A DNA stretch of 64,000 nucleotides from Natronosalvus hydrolyticus. GTDB lineage: Archaea; Halobacteriota; Halobacteria; Halobacteriales; Natrialbaceae. The position numbers were made by a program, and so were the translations under genes. Under the pieces are notes generated by a model that saw only the letters and a list, made by a program, of their open reading frames with translations, had not been told where the DNA came from and ran no database searches. Shown here one piece after another: positions 17,501-25,223 of this stretch (position 1 is the stretch's first letter; every line of letters begins with the position of its first letter). The stretch spans positions 1 through 64,000 of the forward strand of contig JAOPJZ010000013.1 in the NCBI GenBank assembly GCA_025517525.1, given 5' to 3'.

Positions 17501-18663
17501 TTGCTATCCCTCCGTAGCAGTGCAGCCAGCGCCTCGAGTATCCGTGTACGGTACGCTTCGATTTGTCGAACGAATGCCGGCTGTTGGTATCCACCGTCGG
17601 TAACTGCCTTGGGCGAACCGCCGGTCACTCGAGCGTGTATCTTTCGCCCGAAGACGGTCAGTTTGGGCAAGAGCCCACCCGGCAAAAAGAACAACATCCC
17701 GAGCATGAGCACGTAGAACAGGAACGTATCCATCCGCGTCACTGGCATGTCGAGAATCGGAACGACCGTATCGATACCGCGGATGTAGTCTCTCGCCAGA
17801 TAGATGAACACCGCACCGACTGCTGCCCCGGAAATCGTTCCAACGCCACCGAGGATAGCCGCGATCAGGATCTCGATCATCACGGTGAGTTCGAGCAGTT
17901 GACTCGGCGAGGCGCTGCCGATTGGCGTGTGAACGAACATCGCGCCAGCGAAGCCAGCGAGGGCAGCACTCATCACGAACGCGAACAGCTTGAATTTGGC
18001 CGGATTGATCCCGACCGAGCTGACGGCGTCTTCGTTCTCCTGAATCGCGGTGTAAGTAATTCCGTGATCCGACCGCGTGATGACGAACGCGATCAGAAAA
18101 ATGGCCGCAAAGACGACCAGTCCGAGATAGTAGTTCACCAGTGCCGTCGCCGCAAAGTCACCCTGTACTTCGATCAGGTTGTCGGGATTCGGCAAGCCGG
18201 TCTCACCGCCGAAGGTACTCCGGTACAGGCTGAAAAACCGTATAAGCACGAGTGGCGGCAACAGGGTAATCAATGCGAGATAGTGACCGTGCAGACGAAG
18301 TGCAGGAAACCCGACCATCAGCCCGGCAACCGTCGTGAGTAACACACCCGCAATGACCGTCAAAACCGGACTCAGACCGAACTCGAGGTTGAGCAACGCG
18401 GCGGTGTAGCCACCGACACCGAAAAACAGCGTATGACCGAAGCTCACTTGCCCCGTGTATCCGGAGACGAAGTCCCAGCTAACGACGAACATCGCGAAGT
18501 AAAGCGCCGCCGTCATCGTGAGGATTTTGACCGTCGACAGACCGAGCGGCAAGGCCGCCAAGACCAGAAAGGCGACGAAACCGACGTAGTACCGGGGCGG
18601 GATATTCTGGCGGAGGAGTTGTATCGTCCCCGCCGAGCCGTCTTCGGCAGATTGCGTAGCCAT
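17497..18663 (-). CDS. livM: ABC transporter permease, LivM type
   Basis: A 388-residue membrane protein with about ten hydrophobic segments, and the LivM hallmark GYTGQVSFGHTLFFGVGGYTAAL near residues 69-92, and the ATPase-coupling stretch SSVGINPAKFKLFAFVMSAALAGFAGA. It has a long hydrophilic C-terminal tail after the last membrane segment (residues about 335-388). It forms the channel with LivH. It is 2 bases after livH and overlaps livG. Confidence 0.92.
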   Translation of the reverse strand: MATQSAEDGSAGTIQLLRQNIPPRYYVGFVAFLVLAALPLGLSTVKILTMTAALYFAMFVVSWDFVSGYTGQVSFGHTLFFGVGGYTAALLNLEFGLSPVLTVIAGVLLTTVAGLMVGFPALRLHGHYLALITLLPPLVLIRFFSLYRSTFGGETGLPNPDNLIEVQGDFAATALVNYYLGLVVFAAIFLIAFVITRSDHGITYTAIQENEDAVSSVGINPAKFKLFAFVMSAALAGFAGAMFVHTPIGSASPSQLLELTVMIEILIAAILGGVGTISGAAVGAVFIYLARDYIRGIDTVVPILDMPVTRMDTFLFYVLMLGMLFFLPGGLLPKLTVFGRKIHARVTGGSPKAVTDGGYQQPAFVRQIEAYRTRILEALAALLRRDSK

Positions 18664-18665
18664 TA

Positions 18666-19529
18666 TTATTCCACCTCAGCACGCCCATACAGCCCCTGTG
18701 GCATGGCGATAAGAACGAAGAACAACACGATCAACGACGCAGCGCCCGCCAATCGTGCGTCGATCAACGTCACCGTCAGCGTCTCGAGTGTGCCGATAAT
18801 GTACGCGCCCACGACACTGCCTTTGATCGAGCCGATGCCACCCAGGATCACGATGGTGAACGAGAGCAACAGTGGGTCGAGTCCCATTTCCCAGGAGACG
18901 CTCTGGAACGAACCGAAGAACAGTCCTGCGATGCCGGCGAGCATCCCGGCAATAAACCACGTGTAGAGGGTGATTCGATGCTGATCGATACCCGCGAGTG
19001 CTGCCCCGCGGCGGTTCATCCCGACCGCCTCGATCGCCTGGCCCGTCCACGTGCGATTGATGAATAAGATGAGACCGATGATCAACGCCCAGGAGAGCAA
19101 AAACACAAAAACCCGGTTGTTCTGGAGTGTCAAACCAGCTATTTCGGTTTGACCCGGCAGTAACGAGGGAATCGCTCGAGCGGTGTCCCCCACGAACGTC
19201 CGGAAGGCGTATTCGACGACAAGCAAGACGGCGAGTGTCAGGATCACCACCATCGTCGGGTCGTCTTCGATCGGTTTAATCAGATACTTGTACACGATCA
19301 GGCTGAAGATACCCGGAATAACGAGGGCGGCTATCGCCCCGATCCAGATGCTCAAATCGAGGACTGACCAGACGAAATACGCCGAGAATCCCCCGATCGT
19401 GATGTTCGCTCCGTGAGCAACGTTGAGCACTTCCGCGATACCGAAGATCATGGTAAATCCGATCGCGACAAGCGCATACAACGCGCTCAACAGAACGGCA
19501 TTGACGGCTATGGTGACTACGTCTACCAT
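18666..19529 (-). CDS. livH: ABC transporter permease, LivH type
   Basis: A 287-residue membrane protein with about eight hydrophobic segments. The motif IGFTMIFGIAEVLNVAHGANITIGGF is the LivH signature, and GMNRRGAALAGIDQHRITLYTWFIAGMLAGIAG is the coupling region. It is the first gene of the minus-strand livHMGF operon. I use the ATG at 19529 (MVDVVTI); an in-frame GTG at 19544 would add five residues. It is divergent from the binding protein at 19701, a usual arrangement for import systems. Confidence 0.92.
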   Translation of the reverse strand: MVDVVTIAVNAVLLSALYALVAIGFTMIFGIAEVLNVAHGANITIGGFSAYFVWSVLDLSIWIGAIAALVIPGIFSLIVYKYLIKPIEDDPTMVVILTLAVLLVVEYAFRTFVGDTARAIPSLLPGQTEIAGLTLQNNRVFVFLLSWALIIGLILFINRTWTGQAIEAVGMNRRGAALAGIDQHRITLYTWFIAGMLAGIAGLFFGSFQSVSWEMGLDPLLLSFTIVILGGIGSIKGSVVGAYIIGTLETLTVTLIDARLAGAASLIVLFFVLIAMPQGLYGRAEVE

Positions 19530-19670
19530 ACAGATGTCCAACACAGTAGATGGTTAAAATTGTATCGGACCACGAGGCGGCGTCTCACGGCGATTGGTTT
19601 AGGTTCCACAGACCCATGGGGTAAAATAATGTTGGGCCAGGTGTGGTTACTGCTCCTGCTTACCGATATG

Positions 19671-19678
19671 CTTAATAC
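19671..19678 (+). promoter_or_regulatory. TATA-like element for the ABC binding-protein gene
   Basis: CTTAATAC lies about 24-30 bases before the ATG at 19701, within the spacer between the binding-protein gene and the divergent liv operon. Confidence 0.45.
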
Positions 19679-19700
19679 TCGTGATACACGGTGATATGGT

Positions 19701-20996
19701 ATGGCACAACAAGAGCGTGGGGTAGACCGTGCTGTAGCCACGAGTGGGATCAATAGACCGAAACGCCGAACCTTCCTGAAGACGATGGGTGTCGGGGCGC
19801 TCGCCGCGACGGCGGGCTGTCTCGGTGGCGACGACGACGGAGAGGTCGGTGACACGATTCGTGTCGGTGTCTTGGCACCGCTTCCGGGGCAGTTCCCCGG
19901 CGGTACGGCCATCGCGAACGCCTCCGAACTGTGGGGTCAACAGGTTAACGACGACGGCGGACTCCTCGGAGCCGACGTGGAAGTACTCGTTCGCAATACC
20001 GAACTGGACCCATCCAGGGCACAGACGGAGTACCGTGAACTCGTCCTCGAGGAGGACGTCGACGCGACCTTTGGTGCGTTCACCGGGGAGGTGGGGCTGG
20101 CACTCATCGACGAGATCGCCCAGCAACAGATTCCACACATCGCTGCCGGGGTCGCTGTTACCGACATGAACCGGATGATCAACGACGACTACGACACCTA
20201 CAAATACTGGTTCCGGGCGATGCCAAACGGGGAGATGCTGGGTTCGAACCTGGCTACCTACGTCAGTGAATCCTACGAGGAGATGGGATGGAACACAGTC
20301 GGTCTGGCCATCGAAGACGTCGAAGGATTCCAGCCGATCGTCGAATCGCTGGAGGACAACCTCCCAGGCGGGATCGATCTGGCCTTCGATACGGTGTTCG
20401 CTCCGGACACCGACGACTTCACTCCGATTCTGGATCGTGGAGACAGCGAGGACATCGATGGGTTGCTCGCGTTCCTCTCTCAGGGCGGCCTCTCACTGCT
20501 CACCCAGTGGGCCGACCGTGAGCCATCGTTCGGACTCGGGGGTGCGGACATCAACTCGACGAACCCGGACCACTACGCGAACACCGACGGTGCCGCCGAA
20601 TCGGTCTGGACGTACATCCCCGGTGCCGCACCGAATGCCGCACCAACGCAGACTACACTCGACTTCGTCGAAGCCCACGAGGACGAGTTCGGGGCCCAGC
20701 CGCCTCACTCACAGGGATACACCGCATACGACGCCGTACTTGCGTACCAGTACGCCGTCGAAGCCGCAGAGAGCGTCGACCCGGACGAGGTTGTGGCCGA
20801 ACTCGAGGAACTCGAGTTCGAGGGCGCAACCGGGAACATGGAGTTCTACGATGCCGACCACGAGTGGGCACACGACCCAGTTTACGGCGAAGGAAAAGTC
20901 GTGCCGCCGATGATTCAGTGGCAAGACGGCGAACAGGTTGGGCTGTGGCCCGACAACGTCGCCGAAGGCGAGTTCCAGCACCCACCCTGGTTCTGA
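19701..20996 (+). CDS. ABC transporter substrate-binding lipoprotein, Leu/Ile/Val-binding type
   Basis: A 431-residue secreted lipoprotein. The N-terminus has a Tat motif (KRRTFLKTMGVGALAATAG) and lipobox TAGC with the Cys at about residue 34, followed by an acidic Gly-Asp linker. Then comes the periplasmic-binding-protein type 1 fold: RVGVLAPLPGQFPGG, YRELVLEEDVDATFGAF and later TYIPGAAPNAAP. It is the substrate receptor for the divergent livHMGF transporter. The ligand is unknown; members bind amino acids, urea, amides, and aromatic or branched acids. It is followed by a lipoate-ligase paralogue on the same strand. Confidence 0.92.
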   Translation: MAQQERGVDRAVATSGINRPKRRTFLKTMGVGALAATAGCLGGDDDGEVGDTIRVGVLAPLPGQFPGGTAIANASELWGQQVNDDGGLLGADVEVLVRNTELDPSRAQTEYRELVLEEDVDATFGAFTGEVGLALIDEIAQQQIPHIAAGVAVTDMNRMINDDYDTYKYWFRAMPNGEMLGSNLATYVSESYEEMGWNTVGLAIEDVEGFQPIVESLEDNLPGGIDLAFDTVFAPDTDDFTPILDRGDSEDIDGLLAFLSQGGLSLLTQWADREPSFGLGGADINSTNPDHYANTDGAAESVWTYIPGAAPNAAPTQTTLDFVEAHEDEFGAQPPHSQGYTAYDAVLAYQYAVEAAESVDPDEVVAELEELEFEGATGNMEFYDADHEWAHDPVYGEGKVVPPMIQWQDGEQVGLWPDNVAEGEFQHPPWF

Positions 20997-21268
20997 GAGG
21001 GCCGTTTCGAAGGGATTTCGAGTCAGCAACCGAACATTGCAGCCCATTTTTGACGAATTACTCGAGATAGAGACTGATCCCTACGGACGACTGATCGCCG
21101 TCTGTTTCGAGGCGCTCGCTTTTCGGGTTCAGCCGTCGTCTCCCACCGTTCGATCAACCCCAATTTTATGCTCTCCCAGATCAATCGTCACGGTGAAGCG
21201 CCAGTAACGGTGTCCGAGCCTCAGTTTTGAGGTGTTCGGACAGCAAATCGTCGCTTTCAGAGATACCA

Positions 21269-22402
21269 ATGACCACCGTACGCAAACTCTCACTCGAGAT
21301 CGAGCCAGATACGTATCCAGCCATCGAACGCACGCTCATCGATTCCATCGGCTCGGGCGAAGCCCCGCCGACGATTATGGAGTGGACCTTCGGTTCCGAC
21401 CTCTTTTTGGAACTCGGCCCCGTCGAAGACGCCTCACTCATCGACCGAGAACGGGCTGCCGAGCACGGTGTCGACTACGGTCGACGGTACAACGTCAGCG
21501 GCGGGACCGGCTTTTTCCGGGACGACTGCACGCCAGTCCTCTATGCCTTTTTCACTGACGAGGGCGACCGTTCGATGACCGAATACATCGACCTGGCGGG
21601 TGAAGCCGTCGCCAGCGCACTCAGAGATGCTGGCGTCGAGAACGCGACCTACCGAGACGGCGGCGACATCGAACTGGTTCCCGAAGACGATGGCCAACTC
21701 TTGAAAGTCGGCGTCTCCGGCGCTGGCTACCAGGACGGCGTCTGGGGTGTCTTCGCGAACGTCATCAACCGCAGCTACGAACCGGAGGAGTTCGGGGTTA
21801 TCGACGATGTCCTTCGGCTTCCCAAAGAGAAGTTCGAAGACAAGGACACCGACAGCGCCGAAGGTCGCATGACCTCCCTCGAGGACGTCGCCCCCGACGT
21901 TGACATCGACACCGTCCTCGAGGAAGCCGCCAAGAATCTCGCTGCACACGCCGGTGACGAGGTTGAAGAAGGGTCGTTCACCGACGCTGAAGCCGAGGCT
22001 CTCGACCGACATCGCGAGCATTACGGCTCGACGGAGTGGTTCGAACGCTACTCGACCGGCCGGATCATCGAGGAGGCGGACGAGGATCACGAAGTCGCCG
22101 AAGTTGCGTACAAGGGTCGAAAGCTCATCAAAGTCAGCGTCCGGGTTGACGCTGACGGGACCATCGACGCGGTGCAGTACACCGGGGACATGTACCACCG
22201 GCCAGGGTTCGAGGCGATAGACCGCCTCAACGAGGCCGTGACAGGCGTTTCGATCAACGACGAAGACGCACTCCTCGAGGCCGTCTCGAGCGTCTATGCG
22301 GACGACGATGTCGAGATTCCCTGGCTCACTCCCGAGGACTTCGTTCGACCGCTCGTGCGTGCTCGAGAGAGCCTGGCGCCCGCGAAGGAGTTCGACCGTT
22401 AG
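21269..22402 (+). CDS. Lipoate--protein ligase A-like protein (paralogue 2)
   Basis: A 377-residue protein related to the one at 14555. It has GRRYNVSGGTGFFRDD (the RR-GGG loop), GQLLKVGVSGAGYQDGV (catalytic Lys region), LPKEKFEDKDTDSAEGRM and the LplA_C-like end VAYKGRKLIKVSVRVDADGTIDAVQYTGDMYHRP. The two paralogues share the KFxDKDTDS.xGRM block nearly exactly but are otherwise divergent. It lies about 270 bases after the binding-protein gene on the same strand. Start at 21269 (MTTVRKLSLE) is preferred over an upstream in-frame ATG at 21227. Its stop overlaps the convergent redoxin gene by 4 bases. Confidence 0.78.
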   Translation: MTTVRKLSLEIEPDTYPAIERTLIDSIGSGEAPPTIMEWTFGSDLFLELGPVEDASLIDRERAAEHGVDYGRRYNVSGGTGFFRDDCTPVLYAFFTDEGDRSMTEYIDLAGEAVASALRDAGVENATYRDGGDIELVPEDDGQLLKVGVSGAGYQDGVWGVFANVINRSYEPEEFGVIDDVLRLPKEKFEDKDTDSAEGRMTSLEDVAPDVDIDTVLEEAAKNLAAHAGDEVEEGSFTDAEAEALDRHREHYGSTEWFERYSTGRIIEEADEDHEVAEVAYKGRKLIKVSVRVDADGTIDAVQYTGDMYHRPGFEAIDRLNEAVTGVSINDEDALLEAVSSVYADDDVEIPWLTPEDFVRPLVRARESLAPAKEFDR

Positions 22403-22875
22403 AGCGATTCGACCGCTTCCTCGACCGCATCAGCCGGCGGCGGTGTGACGGTATCGGGAGCGACCCAGCTAAATTGCACCTCGAGGTTAGGGTCGATGAC
22501 GAACACCGAGCGGTAGGGAGTCGAGGTGTTGGCCATGCCCTCTCGCTCCATCCGGAGGTCGTAGGCGTCCATAACCCCTCCGTCGACGTCGCTAAACGTC
22601 CGGAAGGGACTCTTTATCTGGCGGAAAAACTCGTTCTGGGCGAACGGACCGTCACGACCGATACCGAACACCGGCACGTCCGAAAACTCGTCCCAGTCGC
22701 GGCGGTCGAAGCGTTTCCACCAGTGTCTCGCAATCGCGCTAAACACGAACCCCTGGAAGTACAACACGGCACCGCGTTCGCCGACGACGTCCGACAGCTG
22801 GGCATCTTCGAACACTTCGCCATCACACAGCAAGGCCTCGAAATCAGGCACAGTCTCGCCTACAGTTGGTGGCAT
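22399..22875 (-). CDS. Thioredoxin-fold redoxin (peroxiredoxin-like) lacking the peroxidatic Cys
   Basis: A 158-residue protein with AhpC/TSA layout: MPPTVGETVPDFEALLCDGE, the strand AVLYFQGFVF, then FGIGRDGPFAQNEFFRQIKSPFRTFSDVDG and RSVFVIDPNLEVQFSWV. In true peroxiredoxins the strand is followed by P-x3-T-x2-C; here it reads FVFSAIARHWW, so there is no Cys. The only Cys is Cys17. It may therefore act as a non-peroxidase partner or have another role. It is divergent from a glutaredoxin-like gene across a spacer with two interleaved inverted repeats. The start MPPTV at 22875 is preferred; earlier in-frame sequence is non-coding in look. Confidence 0.75.
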   Translation of the reverse strand: MPPTVGETVPDFEALLCDGEVFEDAQLSDVVGERGAVLYFQGFVFSAIARHWWKRFDRRDWDEFSDVPVFGIGRDGPFAQNEFFRQIKSPFRTFSDVDGGVMDAYDLRMEREGMANTSTPYRSVFVIDPNLEVQFSWVAPDTVTPPPADAVEEAVESL

Positions 22876-22901
22876 GGTACTGAGATTGCGGGGAAAGAAC
22901 C

Positions 22902-22950
22902 AAAAAGATTTGCTCTGGCGTGCACACAATCTTTTTCCCGTCTGTGCACG
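22902..22950. promoter_or_regulatory. Two interleaved inverted repeats between divergent redox genes
   Basis: AAAAAGATT (22902-22910) pairs with AATCTTTTT (22928-22936), and CGTGCACA (22919-22926) pairs with TGTGCACG (22943-22950). Both are exact. The arms interleave, so only one can form a cruciform at a time. The block fills the spacer between the starts at 22875 and 22964 and is likely the shared regulatory site. Confidence 0.55.
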
Positions 22951-22963
22951 TCAGGGTCAGTAT

Positions 22964-23215
22964 ATGACACGCACACTGTACAGGCTGGAAGGGTGTCCAT
23001 ACTGTGAACGCATCGTCGACCGACTACAGGAGCTCGATCTCGAATATCATTCCATCTGGACGGAGGCGATGCACTCACGACGAAATCGCGTCAAAGAAGT
23101 CTCCGGTCAGCGCCAGGTTCCCGTCCTCGTCGACGACGAGTACGGCGTGACGATGGCCGAATCGGCACGTATTCTCGAGTATCTCGACGCCAGCTATGGT
23201 GACTCGAGTTCGTAA
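22964..23215 (+). CDS. Glutaredoxin / GST-N-terminal-like thioredoxin-fold protein
   Basis: An 83-residue protein with active site CPYC near residue 9-12 (LEGCPYCERIVDRLQELDLEY), the cis-Pro loop RQVPVLVDD and the ESARILEYLDASYG end helix. It is the size of a stand-alone glutaredoxin. It would reduce disulfides or transfer thiols and may work with the divergent redoxin at 22875. The 3' end overlaps the convergent cupin gene by 22 bases. Start MTRTLYRLEG at 22964 is chosen because the family begins with this strand. Confidence 0.85.
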   Translation: MTRTLYRLEGCPYCERIVDRLQELDLEYHSIWTEAMHSRRNRVKEVSGQRQVPVLVDDEYGVTMAESARILEYLDASYGDSSS

Positions 23216-23631
23216 GGATTGAGCACCTCGTCGTTTCCTGGCGGGGCGCCGAGTGCGAGGACGACGCCCGTCTCCTCTCCAACATATCGGTGACCGTGGG
23301 GTTCGTACGGCCCGGCCGCCCAGAAGGTACCTGGACCGACCGTTACGTACTCGGGGTCGTCAGGGGGTCCGAGTTTGAGCGAGAACTCCCCCTCGAGCAC
23401 GAAGTAAAATTCCTCTTCTTCGGGATGGGCGTGATAGCCCACCTCCTCTCCGGGTTCGAAATGCCAGAGCTTTGCACCCATGGTCTCGAGCTCGAGTAAT
23501 TCATCGATGGCCTGGATGCCGACGTCGGGCCGGACGTCGTCTACCTCCGAGAGGTCGATTATCGGTGCGTCATCTCGGTGGAGAACGCGGTTTTCGGGGC
23601 GGTGCGGTTCGGGGTCGTCTAAGAAGTCCAT
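23194..23631 (-). CDS. Cupin-domain protein
   Basis: A 145-residue single-domain cupin. The metal-binding motif one is seen as FEPGEEVGYHAHPEEEEFYFVLEGEFSLKLG (HxH and Glu), and motif two as GPYEPHGHRYVG. Cupins of this kind bind a metal and act as isomerases, dioxygenases or regulatory domains. The substrate is unknown. It has a 40-residue N-terminal acidic extension. A second small cupin lies at 50842. It is convergent with, and overlaps, the glutaredoxin gene. Confidence 0.85.
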   Translation of the reverse strand: MDFLDDPEPHRPENRVLHRDDAPIIDLSEVDDVRPDVGIQAIDELLELETMGAKLWHFEPGEEVGYHAHPEEEEFYFVLEGEFSLKLGPPDDPEYVTVGPGTFWAAGPYEPHGHRYVGEETGVVLALGAPPGNDEVLNPYELESP

Positions 23632-23713
23632 TGGTTGTGTCTCCGTTTTCGGCTATTTCGAGACCGGTTCGATCAGTTTCTGGCAGGCGTGGTACTCTGA
23701 AGAGGGTGCGCAG

Positions 23714-23875
23714 TTACTGCGGCCAAATTTCCTCGAGATCGTCGGACTGGCAGTACGGACAGACGTAGTCGTCCACCGTAATGTCGTCGGGCATCTCGTG
23801 GGAGTGGTGCAGTTCGAACATATCCATGCCACAGTCGGGGTTGTGACAGACGACATCGTGCGGTGGTCGCGGCAT
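23714..23875 (-). CDS. Small zinc-ribbon protein (53 residues)
   Basis: Minus-strand frame from ATG at 23875 to TAA at 23714 gives MPRPPHDVVCHNPDCGMDMF then a middle acidic part, then DDYVCPYCQSDDLEEIWPQ. Two pairs of Cys (CHNPDC and CPYC) form a zinc ribbon of the small CPxC-type zinc-finger class that is common in haloarchaea. A TATA element sits at 23903-23912, giving a leaderless transcript. It is too short for ordinary ORF lists, and larger overlapping frames here show no plausible protein. Function unknown, perhaps nucleic-acid or protein binding. Confidence 0.75.
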   Translation of the reverse strand: MPRPPHDVVCHNPDCGMDMFELHHSHEMPDDITVDDYVCPYCQSDDLEEIWPQ

Positions 23876-24281
23876 ACCTCACACCTCGAACCGAGAGGTA
23901 ATAAATATCGTGTCACGATGTCACAGCCCAACTGGGTCGCAGTTTCCAGTCACCTCGAATCCAAGCGAATTTACGGTCCGTACCATCCCCTCTCCACAGC
24001 CGAGTTTTCGGTGCATATCGGCCACCTATCGTGGGCTCGGATCCTTCCAGGGGAATACGATTTGCACCTCGTCGGGTGACTCGAGGTCGGAAACGTATAA
24101 ATCATCTCAGAACACGTATTATCTTTTTTGACGAGGGCGAAAGCCCCCCTCAAGAAAGCGTTCGGAGGGGATTTCGTAAAGATGGAGCCTTCGTTCGCGT
24201 CGATAGTAGTGTGCTGAGTGGCGTTCTCTGCTGGCGGGAATGGAAGTCGACAGTTATCTGTTTTGTTCGTGTATTTTACCT
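23876..24281. other. Intergenic stretch, no gene recognised
   Basis: About 400 bases between the zinc-ribbon gene and the CPBP protease gene, on diverging strands. No frame here looks like a protein. It holds the zinc-ribbon promoter (23903-23912) and, at about 24135-24170, a small hairpin with a GAAA loop (GGGC-GAAA-GCCC) followed by CCCCTC...GAGGGG arms, possibly structured RNA or an attenuator. No other signal was found. Confidence 0.4.
23903..23912 (-). promoter_or_regulatory. TATA box of the small zinc-ribbon gene
   Basis: On the minus strand the element reads ATATTTATTA and lies about 28-37 bases before the ATG at 23875. Confidence 0.5.
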
Positions 24282-25160
24282 ATGGTGACCAAAACGCAAT
24301 CCACCCCGATTGAATTCGACGGTCGTGTGAGACCAGTCGTTGTCTTTCTGCTGATCACTGCCGTCGGGACCGGAAGTCTGTTGTACCTCTTCCAGCGGTT
24401 CGTTTTCTCATCACTTCCCGAGGGTCCGGCGGGACTTTTCGCGACCATCTTCTTCGCAACGGTGCTGGCCGGGTTCGCCTGGTTGGTTCTACGGTGGGAA
24501 GGTGTCAAAGCGTCTGAAGTTGGGTTGAGCAGTGAGAGCGTGCTTCCCGGCGCCATACCGGTCTTGCTCATCTGGGCTGGTATCAACGGTGCCGGTCTGG
24601 TCCTCCTGTTTGTAGCAGGGAGGAGCGGTCAGGTCGGGTTGCCAGCGGAGTTATCTCTATCCATCTGGCTTGGCCTGGCGATCTCACAACTAATTTTCGT
24701 CGGTATCGCCGAAGAGTTCGCTTTCCGAGGGTACCTACAGAACAAAGTGATTGCACAATTTGGTGGTGGGAAATCCCGACTACGGGTGTTGGCAGGTATA
24801 GCCGTCACCTCGATCCTCTTTTCGCTCTGGCACATCCCTCAGCGAGTGTTCGTTCAGGAACTTGCAGGGACCGACCTTCTCCCCTCTTTAGTAGTTGTTG
24901 GTATTTTGGGTGCAATACTCGGTGTGGTCTACGAACTAACTCGCAACATCGTGTTCGTCGGTGTCCTCCACGGGACGCTCAACTTCGCCCCACTCTTCGT
25001 ATTAAACGACACGTTACAACCGATGGCGGACATCATCATCATCATCGTGGGCGTTCCCCTGCTCGTGCTTGCAGTGTGGCTCTACTGGCGGTGGGCGAAG
25101 ACCGAACGACCACACACGTACCGATCAAGAACGCTTCGCCACCTGGAAACTGGCGACTGA
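24282..25160 (+). CDS. CPBP-family intramembrane metalloprotease (CAAX-like)
   Basis: A 292-residue membrane protein with about seven hydrophobic segments. The ABI/CPBP motifs are present: EEFAFRGYL (EExxxR) near the middle, FSLWHIPQR (FxxxH) and VLHGTLNFAP (HxxxN). It is a Rce1-like intramembrane endopeptidase; substrate unknown. Such proteins act in prenyl processing or bacteriocin immunity in other groups, but nothing here indicates either. I use the ATG at 24282 (MVTKTQS); upstream in-frame sequence lacks coding character. It is convergent with the ligase gene at 25224. Confidence 0.85.
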   Translation: MVTKTQSTPIEFDGRVRPVVVFLLITAVGTGSLLYLFQRFVFSSLPEGPAGLFATIFFATVLAGFAWLVLRWEGVKASEVGLSSESVLPGAIPVLLIWAGINGAGLVLLFVAGRSGQVGLPAELSLSIWLGLAISQLIFVGIAEEFAFRGYLQNKVIAQFGGGKSRLRVLAGIAVTSILFSLWHIPQRVFVQELAGTDLLPSLVVVGILGAILGVVYELTRNIVFVGVLHGTLNFAPLFVLNDTLQPMADIIIIIVGVPLLVLAVWLYWRWAKTERPHTYRSRTLRHLETGD

Positions 25161-25223
25161 GCTTTGTCGTTGACCACGATTTGTGCCGGCAATTGGACGT
25201 TCCGTTCGTACAACGCTGGCAGA

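Noticed and set aside
23653..23931. 92-residue minus-strand frame over the zinc-ribbon gene
   Set aside because: It is out of frame with the real zinc-ribbon protein, which has the promoter and CxxC pairs; this frame is a shadow with few acidic residues.
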